Shown here: piece by piece, positions 12,400 through 24,881 of the stretch
Numbering within the stretch: position 1 is the first letter of the stretch
How the letters are laid out: every line of letters begins with the position of its first letter
Origin: Axinella damicornis
Taxonomy: Eukaryota > Porifera > Demospongiae > Axinellida > Axinellidae
Direction: 5' to 3'
Assembly (NCBI GenBank): GCA_963931865.1
Contig: OZ007515.1
Location: 6,818,493-6,882,492 of the forward strand
Length of the DNA stretch: 64,000 nucleotides
Position numbers and translations under genes: made by a program
Notes under the pieces: generated by a model
Seen by the model: the letters and a program-made list of their open reading frames with translations, nothing else
Database searches by the model: none
What the model was told of the DNA's origin: nothing

Positions 12400-13292
12400 G
12401 TAACACGTTTACGTTACCAGTTAGTACTTCCGCTATGAATAGTGTTATTCATTGTTTTATGTAAAACCACAGCTTGTTTGTGATGTTATAGTAGAATCTG
12501 AGACAACAGGGAAATGGGGCAACCAGGATAAGAAGGAAAGGCCCAGTAGGGTTTCTGCCTTGAGGAGGAGAGTACCCATATCAGTGATACCACACTTGGA
12601 GTAGTTCATGAAGGCATCGAAGACTTTCATGATAAGCTCTGGTACTGGAGCATATGGTCTGTGATCATGAAGCTTTATCCCTTTAAGCTCTCTGTATAGG
12701 CCGGTTGGGTTGCCGTGATCATCCTTGACAACGTTTTCCTGGAGGAATAGGCGGTGTGTTGCTTTGTGGAGCAGTGTCCCATTGCCTGAAGTACGAACAG
12801 AGAGTGATCTTTACTGAGATTGGAATCAAAGTCACATAGCATCGATATTTGGCACATTTCGGATGAGCACTTGATCCCAGCCGGTGAATTTGATCCATGG
12901 GACTGCGGCCTGTGGGGTCTGTGGCATTTTGCTTGCATCAACCACAGCTTGTTTCATGACCGGGTGGATTTCCGTATAAGACTTTACTTGAACCCATTTA
13001 TACATGTCAATCGTGAGACTCGGAAGCACATATATCTGGGTGTGTGTGCATGGGGTTCGATGAGACCTGGCATCAATGTCTGGCTACCTTGAAGCTCCAC
13101 GACCTTAGTGGAGGGTCCCTTCAGCTTGAGTATATCACCAGTGAGACCAACAGCTGTGATCTTCTCTCCATGCTGTGCCTCTACAGTGGGGTTGCTGTCG
13201 TCCATCGTGAGGATGGTCCCTCGCTTGGTTACGAAGATGAGGTCAGGGTGAGCACTGAGAGGAGATGATCTGGAGTAACTCCATTTCAGCAC

Positions 13293-14364
13293 TAGGATAG
13301 TTGGTTTCCCATTAAAGCAGCCTGTAGTAGAAAAGTATACAACACAACTTATGTTTCATCCACCAAGCAGTAAAACTCCAGTGCATGGGAAGGATCTTGC
13401 AAAAGGACATTTTTCATTATACATGCCATTGTTTGGACCATGATCAAAGAATATCAGTTCACATTTATAAGGCAAGTGACAGCATCACATAAGAACTTGA
13501 GTGCACAGAAAAGTGCGCCAGCGCTAGAGGATGGAGGTGGAGTCTTGTGTGCTGAGTCAGTTTCCGGGGGAGGAGTTGGAATGGGAACGGTAAGGGAAGC
13601 AGTACTGGAACTGGACTCGTGTTCATCGAAAAAAGCGCAGCTGGTCGTTGCAAAGCATGTAAAGTAAGTCACGAAGGGAAGAAAGTCGTCTTCGGCCATC
13701 GTGAAGAACATTGTGAGCATTGTCAGGTAAAATTTCACTATAAATACTGGCCAGAATGATACCATAGTGATGTAACAGTTGAATTCTGGTTGGCCAGTAC
13801 GCGCCCAATGGCGAGCGTTAACGCAGGCCCATCAATGTTACTATGGTAGCTGAGTGATAAACATATTACACAATGTGTACTGGCAATATAATATCACTAC
13901 TCTTCTGTTGCCATATTGCCACTCATGCCTGCGGCACTCCTGGCAATACGGCTACAGACTCATCATATTTGCCAGCTACAAGGTGTGTTATCTATACATG
14001 TACAAGTGAACAAGTAATAGTTGTACCATGGCTTGCTAGGGTGTATGGGATTTGTACCCTGAGTGCAGTTTTATGTATTCCCAAGTGTCAATTAGTGTCA
14101 ATGACATTTTCACAGAAAACCACAGTTGCCAAGGAGCCCCATGTACATAGACTAGGATGTACCCTGGCTTCAAAGGTACCGCTTAGTGTACATGGGATTT
14201 GTCCACTGTGGCGGTGCCTTTCAAATGCCATCCACAATGTGCTATGTACAAGTACACAGACAGCAGTTGATAATCATTTGTATGTATCCACATGTGCGGT
14301 GTACCTGCACGCACACAACTATCTCTCATTCCAAAGGCAATGCTTCCCATTCTTGCAATGGTAG
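13293..14364. other. Intergenic stretch without confident gene
   Basis: A 75-codon frame at 13440-13667 and an alternative frame ending near 13760 with two CxxC pairs (CKACK.. and CEHCQ) are the only coding-like signals, and I do not recognise them. 14015-14080 repeats 2820-2885, and 14175-14240 repeats 4845-4910. Otherwise nothing seen. Confidence 0.4.
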
Positions 14365-14431
14365 CTTTAATGTCACCGATTGTTCGGGCAAAACCAATCT
14401 ACATCATGCTGCCTACAGTGGACACCTGGAT
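14365..14431 (+). CDS. Isolated ankyrin-repeat exon
   Basis: AG|C..GAT|GTGAGT borders a 67-nt exon translating to FNVTDCSGKTNLHHAAYSGH followed by LD. This is an ankyrin repeat first helix pair (TxLHxAAxxGHLD pattern, with N for the usual P). A possible next exon is 14954-15027 (acceptor TTAACAG, donor AG|GTACAC) encoding LKEHRISILEQMSKTVW. No other ankyrin exons are seen, so this is either a remnant or one exon of a gene with very long introns. Confidence 0.45.
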
Positions 14432-14849
14432 GTGAGTCTGCACTCCAACATCCCACCTCACCGCCACCCTAACTTCAGTGACTTACCCTCACCCCCATCC
14501 CCACACTTCCTCACCACCTCTCACCCTACGCTCACCCCCATGCACCCCATCCCTCCATCCCCTTATTCCCTCAACTACTCAGGGTCGCAATCCCTGGCCA
14601 GTATAATGCTTATTGAAGTGACCACCCCGTGTCACTTCCCTCCTTTTGTTCACCTTCCACAATCTGTCAATTCCTTTCAATCCCCCGACCTTCAGGTTCT
14701 AGCTGGGTGTCCGAGTTGATGTAGTGGGATGTACCCAGCAGGCCTATAGCACTGGCACCTCCACTCGAAAGTGCTTCAGCGCCTCACCTGGCATCATTGG
14801 AGGGAAGTGCACATATTGCATATAACACACATACACACAACCACACAAA

Positions 14850-14935
14850 CCCCCTACCACACCCACACACAAAGTATACCCACCTACCCACACCCACTCC
14901 CCCCCCTCCCCCCCCCCCCCCCCCTCTACACTCAC
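14850..14935. repeat. CA-rich / C-rich low-complexity DNA
   Basis: CACACAACCACAC followed by CCCACTCCCCCCCTCCC and a C run. The 109- and 62-codon frames over it are compositional artefacts. Confidence 0.8.
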
Positions 14936-15183
14936 ACATAGTGAGTGTGGAGGGTGTGTTAACAGTTGAAAGAACACCGAATTAGCATCCTGGAGCAAAT
15001 GTCCAAGACTGTATGGACTTCCAAAGGTACACAACACGGGCCTTCCTTTACGTATCATGCATTGGGTCACCAATTAATTTGGGGAATCCATTATCGGACC
15101 ACTAGTGAGTCTGTCAGATTATCATGTCATAAACACGAAGGAGTTTGTCCAATACATCAGACAACAGTGAATAGAGGATGATG

Positions 15184-16050
15184 AAATCATGGTTATAGCT
15201 TTGATGTGAAATCCCTCTTCACCAACGTACTTGTGGAGAAGCCCTCACCATCACTGGACGTAACCTGGAAGAAGATGAGATCTCCACAGCCCCCACACCA
15301 CCATGCAAGTGGAAGAGATTTGTGGACAGTCGTGGAGCTCATGGTGCACCTAAACAGCTTAAGACCATCCATCCAGTTCACCATGGAGAAGGAGAAAGAT
15401 GACTCCTTGGATGTACTCCTGAAGAGGAAGGATGACGGCTCCCTGGAGACTTTTGGTGTACAGGAAGCCTACCCACACCAACAGATATCTGCAATACTCC
15501 TCACACCACCCCACATGTGTGAAGAGAGGTTTGGTGAAAAGCCTGTTTAACAGTAGCAGGGACGTCACAAATGGCCTGGCCAGGGCAGAGGAAGAGGACT
15601 TCCTACGCAATGCTCTTGGGGAAATGGGTACGGCGACACATTTGTCAGTTAATCCATGACAGCATCTGGACCCAACAACTGCCAGGATCCACCAAAGATT
15701 ACAACCTTGTTTCATACATTGTTGAGCGATGACATCTCTCAGAATGTACAACATCGGCAATATTTTGTTCAGGTCTGTCACTTCCATAAGAAAACTGCCA
15801 ATCCCTGGAGAGAAAAAAGAACAGGAGCAGTGAATGAAGTACCCTGCAGCTGTGGCAAAGTGTTCCTAGGAAATTTAAAGACCACCAGCACACTGGAGAC
15901 CAGAATCAAAGAACACAAGAAAGCATTCCGTGATGCTGACCACAAGTTAAGTCAGCTCTATTACTGAAGGAATCTGCCCACATTCAACTAAAGGACAAAC
16001 AACAGAAGAACAGAGAAGGTGGCGAGATTTTATTAAATGCCCTCAGACTA
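15184..16050 (+). mobile_element. Decayed Penelope-like retroelement (RT thumb plus GIY-YIG end)
   Basis: Penelope-like elements encode a reverse transcriptase joined to a GIY-YIG endonuclease. The remnant starts with SLFTNV (RT motif), continues with LRPSIQFTMEKEKDDSLDVL and then, in another frame, RKPTHTNRYLQYSSHHP, the hallmark RT-thumb end. After further frame changes it shows VPCSCGKVFLGN and LETRIKEHKKAFRD, the GIY-YIG-side GKVYIGxTxRxLxTRLKEH pattern. At least three frameshifts are needed, so it is dead. It ends against a (CA)n run at 16052. Confidence 0.8.
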
Positions 16051-16051
16051 C

Positions 16052-16054
16052 ACA

Positions 16055-16129
<75 letters not shown>
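16052..16129. repeat. (CA)n microsatellite
   Basis: About 78 nt of CA. Downstream, ATAAACGACATGATATCATG occurs twice (from 16153 and 16245), a short direct duplication with a palindromic core. Confidence 0.95.
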
Positions 16130-16130
<1 letters not shown>

Positions 16131-16577
16131 AGGCAAAGTTGCTAAGTAAAATATAAACGACATGATATCATGTGAGCCGCCAAAGTTGCTAAGTAACCTG
16201 AGTGGGTTTACACAGTTCAGTTCAACAATGGTCTGAACAGAAATATAAACGACATGATATCATGTGAGCAGCCATCTAGGACAGAATGCTGGAGCAGTTG
16301 TATGCACACATGACTGTCATCAGAATGTGACTGAGCACAGCCCAATCTCAGGACACAGAACAGGACAAAATGTGACTCAGACCACAGCCATACCATTCTG
16401 TACACACAGCAGAGCAAATTATTCGATCAACCATCAATTACAGTTCTTTGGTATATACTTCATATGAAGCTACAATTTTGATGAATTATTGAAGTTGTGA
16501 CAAACAAAAGAGATGAAGTGACCAGGATGTATTCCAATGTGAATGTAACATGAAACTCATGTACACGTATCACTGAG

Positions 16578-19306
16578 TTACTTCTCATCTTCTAATAGCC
16601 AAAGGTGATGTAAAGCTTGCTGAGCATCCAAACGGCGAGAAGTGTTGACAGAGAGCAATTTGCCGATAAAGTCCTTTGCTGCTGAAGATATGCTGGACCA
16701 AATCTGGAAAGGTTCACAGGAAGAAATTTCTGAGCACCATCTATGTAATATTTATATACCACTTTGCAGTGCATTACGGGTTTTAGTGCACGAGGGCAAT
16801 CTAGTTAATGGTCGAGGGCGAGATAATGCACGAGCCGAAGGCGAGTGCATTATCCGCCCGAGAACGTTAACTAGATTGCCCGAGTGCACTAAAGCCCGTA
16901 ATGCACTGCAAACTGGTATCTAGTGCAACTCACTGACCCGAGACAGCCTTTGATCTTTGAAAACTGTGCATTATCTAGATAATGCACACTAAAGTGTGCA
17001 ATAAGCGATTTAATTCTCGTCATGTGATCGATTCTGAGGCGTCTGATTCGTTGAGGGTCAAGTGAGTAGCACTAATAATATTTTATTGCAGTGTTGGATC
17101 ACAGCACGGCGGATCATAATTAGGTACTATACGATTTTCTGTGTGTCAGTTAATTAAACTCCATGCATAGCAGTCTAACTTCCTATTTAAGGGCATCTCG
17201 CTTAGGATTAATTATTGCATATTTGTTAGCCTCGTTCCCAGGCCCCATCCAGCTTTTTTCCGCTTGCAGTACGGAAAAGTGGGAGAGGGCCTAGTATCTT
17301 TCCTCACATGAACATGATGTAATCGAGAATGGCAAAAATTTGCAAAAAGGGCATAATAGCATATTATTTTTCACCAACTAGACGTTCAACGCTTGGTACA
17401 GTTGCCCCTTGCTAGCTAGATATGCACGGTAAATTACCTGGTACCATAGCTCTTCTTGTTGTTCTGAGCCCCAGTGCGCCTATGTTCAATCAAACTGGCT
17501 CTACCATCGATTTGTCACTCACGTGAGGAAGACACCAGGCCCTCTCCCACTTTTCCATACTGCAAGCGACGAAAAGCTAGGCAGGGCCTGGGAACGAGGC
17601 TACATATTTCCTTCATGTGGAGATAGGTAGGCGCAGTATATACTATACCACTGGATTGCGCCACTTGTAATTGCTGCCACCAGTCACTTACAGGTCACTC
17701 TGTAACTGCATGTGCATCATTTCTACTACTGGCATGCAAGTTGAAATTTAATGCTGTACTACATAATTATTATGAAAGCTGAGCCCAGACACGGCCATGC
17801 TGTTTGCACCCTTCGGGTGCACCCACCCACCTCCTCCTGCCCCGCCCTTTCTGCTGGCACAGCACCTATCTCCCAAGGACATTGCCGGATGTGACATCCA
17901 TTAAGCTGAAAGTCTCTTGATGCCATTATTATGGCGTCATTGGTTGGAAAAGGGTTAAAGGGTTAATATGTGCATGGAGGATCAATGAATCTCATCAACA
18001 ATCGGCAAACCATCCCAAACTGGCACACAGTGCAAGTCTAGGCCGTTTTGAGGGCCCATCTCACCAACTATGAATCTCATTAATCTTAGACGTTATACCC
18101 TACCTATTGTATAGACCTGCCGCTCACACCAATGCTTAATTATCACTTTTCTTTTTTTCCGGATGCTATAGCCTAAGTACAATATAAAGCCATGGGTTGC
18201 TTCACGGTGTATTAGGGTGACCTTTTAGCATGCCCTGACAGTGTGGTTCAGAGCACACCAAGTTTTCTATATCAAACTCGTGTTTATTGTGTGCCAGATG
18301 TGAGAAAATGTACTACCGGTATCACACATTTTTTGTCACTAACCTGTCCAGTGAAGGAATATTGTCCCAACTTGATCTTCTGGTAGACTCTTGCTCTGTT
18401 GTCATCAGTGAAGGGCATTACAGCACTGAGCACTACATATGCTATCACCCCGACAGCCCACATGTCAATCATTGCAGTGTACACCTCCCCCTCCAGCATC
18501 TCTGGAGCCAAGTACTCAGCAGTCCCACAAGTTGTGGACATCCCTTCCTCATCACCACCACTGGGCCTCATGTGTGCAAGCCCAAAGTCAGAAATCATGA
18601 TCTGTGAATCGTCACCAGGATATTTGTACAAGAGGTTTTCCAACTTTAAGTCTCTGTGTGTGACTCCCATGCAATGAAGGTATGCAATGCCATTTAGGAT
18701 CATCCCAATCACCTTCTTGCCTTGATTCTCCTTGAAGCATCCTTTTGTGTAAATCTTATCAAAAAGGTCACCTCCTGTAGCCAACTCAAGGACCATGTAC
18801 ACTTTGTTGTTCGATTGGAAGACTTCATAAAGGCTTATAACATTGGGGTGTCTCACTTGCCGCAGGACACTTAGTTCTACCTTGTATCTGTTGCCCTCAG
18901 TTGGTTTTTTCTCTATAATTTTCAAAGCATAGAGTTCCCTGGTAGTTTTGTTCTCCACTCGAACCACCCGAGAGAAGGCTCCCCTCCCAATAAGTGCTTT
19001 CACATCGTACTTATTCAGTACATGAGCTCCAATGCTTAGGCAAACTGTGTTACCAGTGGTATCCCGAGTTTGGGTTCTCAAGGAACTTCTCCCAGACACG
19101 AAAAGTTTGCCACTCCCCTGACCTTGAGAAGCCTCACTCGGAGTTTCCCAGACTCGCTTCGCACGCTTGTTTCTCCTGTCAGAAGAGGACTTAAGAGAGC
19201 TCGACCCTTCAGGTGCCACTCTCGGGCTGAGTGGCTGTACGGCGTTCCTGCCTGCACCACAAATAGGAGTAGTGCCCATTCCCAGAATCGCTGAAGACTT
19301 GATCAT
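16578..19306 (-). CDS. PSKH-like Ser/Thr protein kinase (CaMK group), two exons
   Basis: Exons 18344-19306 (321 codons, donor Q|GTTAGT) and 16578-16703 (41 codons plus TAA, acceptor TTTCCAG) join in phase 0. The product is 362 residues, or 353 from Met10 (19277-19279). The kinase domain starts NKYDVKALIGRGAFSRVVRV. Glycine loop 107-114, ATP-binding K129, catalytic HRD 217-219, DFG 240-242, APE 268-270; exon 2 supplies AAKDFIGKLLSVNTSRRLDA, the end of the C-lobe. Wording throughout is closest to human PSKH1, a Golgi/centrosome-associated kinase with an acylated N-terminus. Met10 gives MGTTPIC, a possible myristoylation/palmitoylation start. The Ser/Arg-rich tail of PSKH1 is absent, since the protein stops right after the kinase fold. 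All catalytic residues are present. Its intron (16704-18343) holds two foldback elements. Confidence 0.88.
16757..16920. mobile_element. 164-bp palindromic foldback element
   Basis: ATACCACTTTGCAGTGCATT at the left is mirrored by AATGCACTGCAAACTGGTAT at the right. Arms pair through GGGCAATCTAGTTAA to the centre. It lies in the kinase intron, about 50 bp from the acceptor. Confidence 0.8.
17227..17602. mobile_element. 376-bp member of the TAGCCTCGTTCCC family
   Basis: TAGCCTCGTTCCCAGGCCC to GGGCCTGGGAACGAGGCTA with about 100-bp arms that include CCACTTTTCC and CTCACRTGA. Flanks CATATTTGT and CATATTTCC (7 of 9 match). Part of the centre recurs at 22680-22790. Located in the kinase intron. Confidence 0.75.
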
Positions 19307-19478
19307 AGATTATCTATGCCTTGATCGATGATGAGCCTCCTTTGGCTTCGGGGCAAAGGTCAACTAGAGAACGTACGTGTGCATCAGGTCATAATTTGAT
19401 TGAGGGCGCCGGGCCTGGTGTCTTCCTCACGTGAGTGACTGTGGTCATTAGCTGTAGCTGTAGCTGTATAGCCTGTAC
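19307..19478. promoter_or_regulatory. Putative shared promoter between divergent genes
   Basis: Only 172 bp separate the start codons of the PSKH-like kinase (-) and the DUF1757 gene (+), a head-to-head arrangement typical of bidirectional promoters. No TATA box is obvious. GTAGCTGTAGCTGTA tandem motifs lie just before the + start. Inferred from spacing only. Confidence 0.5.
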
Positions 19479-22400
19479 ATGGCTGATCGTGACCCTCAGA
19501 CAGGGCAGGAGGAAAAGACGGTCAAACTGCACGTGAAAGAAGACGTTGACGAGAATGAAAACATCCCCCACCCGACCCTGGAGCTGTACCGGCACACCAT
19601 GTTGAGGGGCGCTAACGTAGGATCCCTGCTCACTCTGCTCGTGGGCACGCCCGTGTTACTTTTCCGCGGAGTGAGACATCCTACCGAGTTGCTCCGAAGG
19701 CTTTCCAGCGCGTGTGTGAAAGGAGTGGTGAGTATAATATATTATAATCAATCAATCAATCATGTCACTTGCATGAAAGCAACCAGCCCTTACGAGACAG
19801 GGTATTGATGAAAATGATAGTTTATAAGTGTATATATATTTTGTGGTTTGCAAGAATATAATATAATATACATGCTGTGGGATGTGCTGGGAGGTGTGGA
19901 TAGAGACATCCTAGGGTGGTCACGCCAATAAGCACCGTACTTAGAGCTGCGACCGGCGATTGTGACCCCGTATACGGCGGATGTAGGTGTGGCTTACCGT
20001 ATTACTCTGTTTACTACCAAAAAGTCACGCATTCACAGTGGATTTTTGCGACGGTCACAGGGTGACCGGCAGTTTAGCAGCATGGTCACGTGGTCACAGG
20101 CAGTTTTTGGACGGTCACAGATTGTGACCCTGGTCGCAGCTCAAAGTACCGCACATAATCCTTGATGAAGGACAGACAGCATTCCCCTGGCGCAATACCA
20201 GAGGACAGACTATACGAAGGACAGACAAGCCTTCCCCTAGGCCTGGTACCCCTCTCGGAATACCAGAGGACATACTACAAGCATGAAGGACAAGCCTTCC
20301 CCTGGCACCCCTCTCAGAGTGCCAGAGGACAGACTACAAGTACGACGGACAAGCCTTCCTCTGGTGCCCCTCTCGGAGCACCAGAGGACAGACTACATGA
20401 AGGACAGACAAGCCTTCCCCTGGTGTACCCTTCTCGGGATGCCAGAGGACAGACTACGTGTAGGACAGACGAAGCCTTCCCCTGGTGTACCCCTCTCGGA
20501 ATGCCAGAGGACAGACTAACATATTGGACAGACAAGGCTTCCCTGACACCCCTTTTGAGAATATCACTGCATGCTATATAGCAAGGAGTGCACATCGTTT
20601 GGTGTAGTTTACAAAGGTGTCTTGGTTGTTGGGACAGCTTTAGAATTGTTTTTCAGTGGGTTTCAAACATATATTGAAACTGGTTTCCCTTTATCTCACA
20701 CAATTAATATGTCTGGATGCTGGCCAGCTTTCTGCAGAATGAAGGAGGTTCAAGCTATAATCAGATCAGACCTGTCACTTAAACCGCAATCATTATAATG
20801 TTCATGAACTTCCGCTCATGTGACTCCTGATCAATTTATTGCCTAGGTTACACATCTCTAAGGCTTCTCGCCATTTAACTTACGAGTGGACCTCAACTAC
20901 GGAGGCTAAGAACTGTCGAAGTGTAGTTAATTGTCTGCTAAGGACATCATTGATCCCCGACTCGTTGTAAGGCTGCTAAAGTATCCCTGTTCTTAAACTG
21001 TTGATGTCTGCCCTCCACCTGGTGAGTTACTGGTGTTGATGGGTACTTCACTAATATACTAGGCCCTTTGAGCGCTACCAATGGCGTTCCAGGGGCGAAA
21101 AAGCCTGTCTATGCTGCCAGTACACAAAATGGCGACAAAACAGTAAGCTTACTTTATTCTCGATTGGTAGGAGGAGTTTGTGATCGATTGCTGATAGTCT
21201 GCCTCTTCATTACTGTGTTATATTAGCAGGGCTTCCCCGCTACAGTTAGCTTGCGAAATTGTGGTAGGCGTAAAAACCGGTTCGCCCTGAGCTACGTACA
21301 GTACAGAACATGTAGCTACAGTGCAGAACATGATTGATCAGAACTATGAGTGAGGCTGGAGTTTTGAAGTTACTGCCATTGCAAGTACGTGACCTATAAT
21401 TATGGTCGTCAAGCTCTCTGATGTGAATGACCCACTCCCTCCTAGCCTCATTCCCAGGCCCCTCCCAGCTTTGCGTTGCAGAAAAGCGGGGAGAGGCTGG
21501 CATATTTTTCATAACGAAAAAGTTTTGCGCACGGGGCCACAGTTGCCAAATTGCCAGACGCAAATCCCCCTTTTTGCCTTGACCTGTGTACCAACAACCA
21601 ACCATGACGTCATAATGACGTGTGCATAGTATACGGAGGTATACGGTCCAAGAAATAAGATATACAGAGGTGCACGAGTAATGGGCATGTGCAATGAAGG
21701 TTGACGAGCGCGTTGACGATCCGAGGCTGTGGAAGAAGCGCGTCCTCCTACCAAGAAGCTCTGCAGTTGTGGGGCAGATCTCTCATCACTGAGCGTATAT
21801 CACGTCAGAAAACACTTGGCTGGGTCGGATCACTTGAAGGTACAGGCAGGGAGTGGGCTGCGGGCACCCACGTGCACCAAGAGGACGTCTGTGGTGCAGC
21901 GCCCGTGCGCAACTAAAGTGGCATTGCGTCTGGCAATTTGGTAACTGTGGCCACGTGGTTTTGCGTATTGTTCAACCAACTACACATTCAACGCTTGTTG
22001 TGTATAACAGTCACTCCACGCTAGCTAAATACGTGTGGCAAGTTGCCTTGTACCTTCGCTCCAGTGGCGGATCTAGAAATTTTGAAAGGGGGGTTCGGTT
22101 GGCACATACACAGCGCACCGCCGAAGGCGGTGTGCAGAGCCGTGAAGTGGCAATCTGTCCGCGCAAAGCGCGGAAAAATTTTTTACGTCTTCTTTTTAGC
22201 GATCAGGAAGCGCTCTCGTAGCATCTCTCAGTGCGCATTCTGGACATGTTCCCAGACGCAAAGAAGATTGACTAAGTAGCTAACCCCAGACGCAAAGAAG
22301 ATTGACTAAGTAACCCCAGACGCAAAGAAGATTGACTAAGTAACCAGTAAGTATCGATGTGTGGGACTGTTAGCTCTTCCTTCTTTTCATCGTCGACGGA

Positions 22401-24841
22401 TTACAACCACGTATGTGGACAGTCGATTGAACACTGCGTTATTGCTTTATTTTCTAATTATACGTATATGCAGAACAAAAATAATTGATGTAAAATTAAA
22501 ATTGTGTAGCAGCGTAAACCTAGCTACATGTAGCTCAAGACTATGTCTGCCTTCAGGCTTTCAGCCCGCGAACGGTCAAGGTATTACCAACCACAGCTAC
22601 AATAATACAATTAGTTTATGTTAACAAGGGTCAAAAGGGGGGTTCGCTCGCACCCCTAGATCCCCCCTAGATCCGCCACTGCGCTCTTCATGCTGTTCTG
22701 AGCCCCAGTTCGCCCACGTTCAATTGAGTCCTTTCTACGACCTTTCTACCCTCAACATCATGCACGTGAGGAAACATACCAGGCCTTTTGTATTCTTACG
22801 TGGAACCGAAAGCGGTGCGCGGGCCTATGAACGAGGCTAACCCCCTCCCAAAGATAAAATAATATATCAAGAGCAGCCATCAAAATGCATAGAACAATTA
22901 TGGAAACGGAATGAAGAATCAAAGCCTGCCAAATGCTCAGCAAAAGGTCCACATCCATCACTGCCATCATGAGAGTCTGTTGTAGCTTTTCTTTGTTGCA
23001 AGAGCACATGATGACATCATTGTTTTTTCACGGCGGAGGAGGAAGAGCGTGTGACTTCGTATTCTCGCGTGGTGAAAGCAGAATCTTTCGCGTGTACTAA
23101 AAATAGCACATTCGGTCACGTTGTATCTAGATTGCGGGTCAGAACAGAGCGTGAGAAACGATACAGCTGCGAAATATTCGATCTCGAGCCAGAGGACTAT
23201 CAGTCAGAGACAGAACTGGGCCAATACCACCCCCTTCAACTTCGAAGTACTTCGTGGAGCAAACAATCATCCACCGTTTCTCCCCGCCCGACTTTCAGGC
23301 TCGGGTAGAACGCAGAACGAATCGCTTTGTGTCGATAACGGCTGTGAGAACGCAGACTTCGCAAGGTGAGCTCTGAGCGCTCCATTTACAGCTAGCTAGC
23401 AACTTTACTACGAGTACAGTGGCATGATATCCAACGTGTTGAGCTCACGTGTTCTATTTTTAGTACACGCCAAAGATTCCGCCTGTTTCAAATTTTTGCC
23501 AGTCACACGCTCTTCCTCCTCCGCCGTGAAAAAACAATGATGTCATCATGCGCTCTTGTTTGTTGATATGGTGATTAGACATTAAATCTGACATGAGGGC
23601 ATAGCCAGTACCCCCGTCCCCTTATGGTGGTGTTGCACATACCACGACCAATAAGCTAGGCATTTCATGCACTTGAAAAAGTGCACAAACTAGAGGCAAA
23701 AGATTTTCTCTGGAGGATTTTGTGATGGTATGTCCTATTCAGAATTATTCCACCTCTTGAGAAACAAGGAGAAATGCCATTCCCAGCCTCAGTCCCATCC
23801 CATCCCTAAATTCTACATGACCGAGGCTTGTTAATGGCATTTCTCCTTGTTTCTTAGCATTTCGAGTGGTGGAACAATTCTGAATAAGACATGCCATCAC
23901 TGAGAATTTTTTTGCCTTAGTCTATCATACTAGCTTTGGCTCTCAGCTTCTGCAGCTTATGTTTGTGGCTCATGGTACCAATGGAAGCAATGGAGCACTT
24001 GGATATACTTGCAGACGACTCCTCTCTAGCAGAAGCCCATAACGAGAAGGAGCGTCCAACTACGAGAAGAAATCTCGTATAATTGTGTTTGTTGTTGACC
24101 ATATACGGCACGTGGGAATCTGTTAGCCTTAATTGTTCCCAGCCCTCCGCCTGGATTTATCTCGCAGCCGTGGAGAAAAATCGGGAGAAGGCCTGGTGAG
24201 ATTTATCTCTGCCACGGATGTCATGACGACAGAAAGTGATAAGTGCAAAACATCACACACGTGCCTGGTTGTACGGGGATCGAACGTAGCTACAATGTAG
24301 CTACCGGTAGTAGCTTTAGCTTTAGTTCTCGATCTGCAGAATTTGCCTCCTTCTCGTTATGGGCTCCTGTCTCCTGTTGTACAGCGCCATATAGTGCCGC
24401 GCGCGAGACTACGACTAGTGCTCACGCTCGCCCAATTATGGTGGTTGTTTAGCTTCCTGTTGGTGCCTCATGATACTGCACCTGGCCATTACTGCAGTGT
24501 TACCAATAATGCTGGATAGTTGCCGATCACCTGTGTTCTCAATTGACAAGTGATTGCCGGAAGACCACAGAAGTGACAGAACCTTCTATGCTGATCCCAT
24601 CCAAGAGCCTGCATGCTGTCTGCACCCCTTCAAAGGAGGTACATACTACTCCTCCCCCAGAGGTCAAAGAAGGATTACATTTTGAGCGTCCAAATGTGCT
24701 AGCACATACAAAAGTTTTCACTATTAAAAAAACAAAACTTGATTGGCTAGGTCATGCCGTCACCAAAAATGAGGAGCATTGAAGTTTGTTGTCCAAGCTA
24801 CATTCTAATCCCTGTTGGTTGTGTGTATATGTGTATTGTGT

Positions 24842-24881
<40 letters not shown>

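Larger units (their letters stand above)
11830..12465. repeat. Dispersed repeat inside the amidohydrolase (inverted copy at 35095-35670)
   Basis: GCTTTATATCTCAGGAACTA, GGCAATTAGACTCACT and TTCCGCTATGAATA.. recur in reverse order and strand at 35095-35670, inside the 8.4 kb transposon. Two palindromic MITEs (12131-12173 and 12349-12399) are inserted in this copy only. Ends are not sharply defined. Confidence 0.65.
11543..13292 (-). pseudogene. Broken amidohydrolase (YtcJ-like, amidohydrolase family 3), split by a repeat
   Basis: Metal-dependent hydrolases of this group cleave C-N bonds; the substrate cannot be inferred. The N-terminus (13292 down to 12984) reads DLIFVTKRGTILTMDDSNPT and TLMPGLIEPHAHTP, the typical start with the HAH metal motif. 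Frame changes near 13000-12985, 12835 and 12675 are needed to follow VPWIKFTGWDQVLIRN, SKDHSLFVLQAMGH and IKLHDHRPYAPVPELIMK. The middle is then replaced by a dispersed repeat (about 11830-12465). The C-terminus resumes at about 11825-11543 with INDALKAYC and SEKLADLVLLSNNPKAVKPE, the family's closing strand, then needs another frame change. Coding parts show no introns, so retrocopy or transfer from a microbe are both possible. Several frameshifts make function very unlikely. Confidence 0.8.

Noticed and set aside
13623..13760. Small zinc-ribbon protein (CKACK..CEHCQ)
   Set aside because: Short frame with no start, no splice support and no family I can name.
14365..15027. Ankyrin gene extending into 14954-15027
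   Set aside because: The second exon has usable splice sites and phase but encodes no ankyrin pattern; kept only as a possibility in the exon entry.
20162..20581. 139-codon frame
   Set aside because: Translation of a roughly 60-bp minisatellite in the DUF1757 intron.
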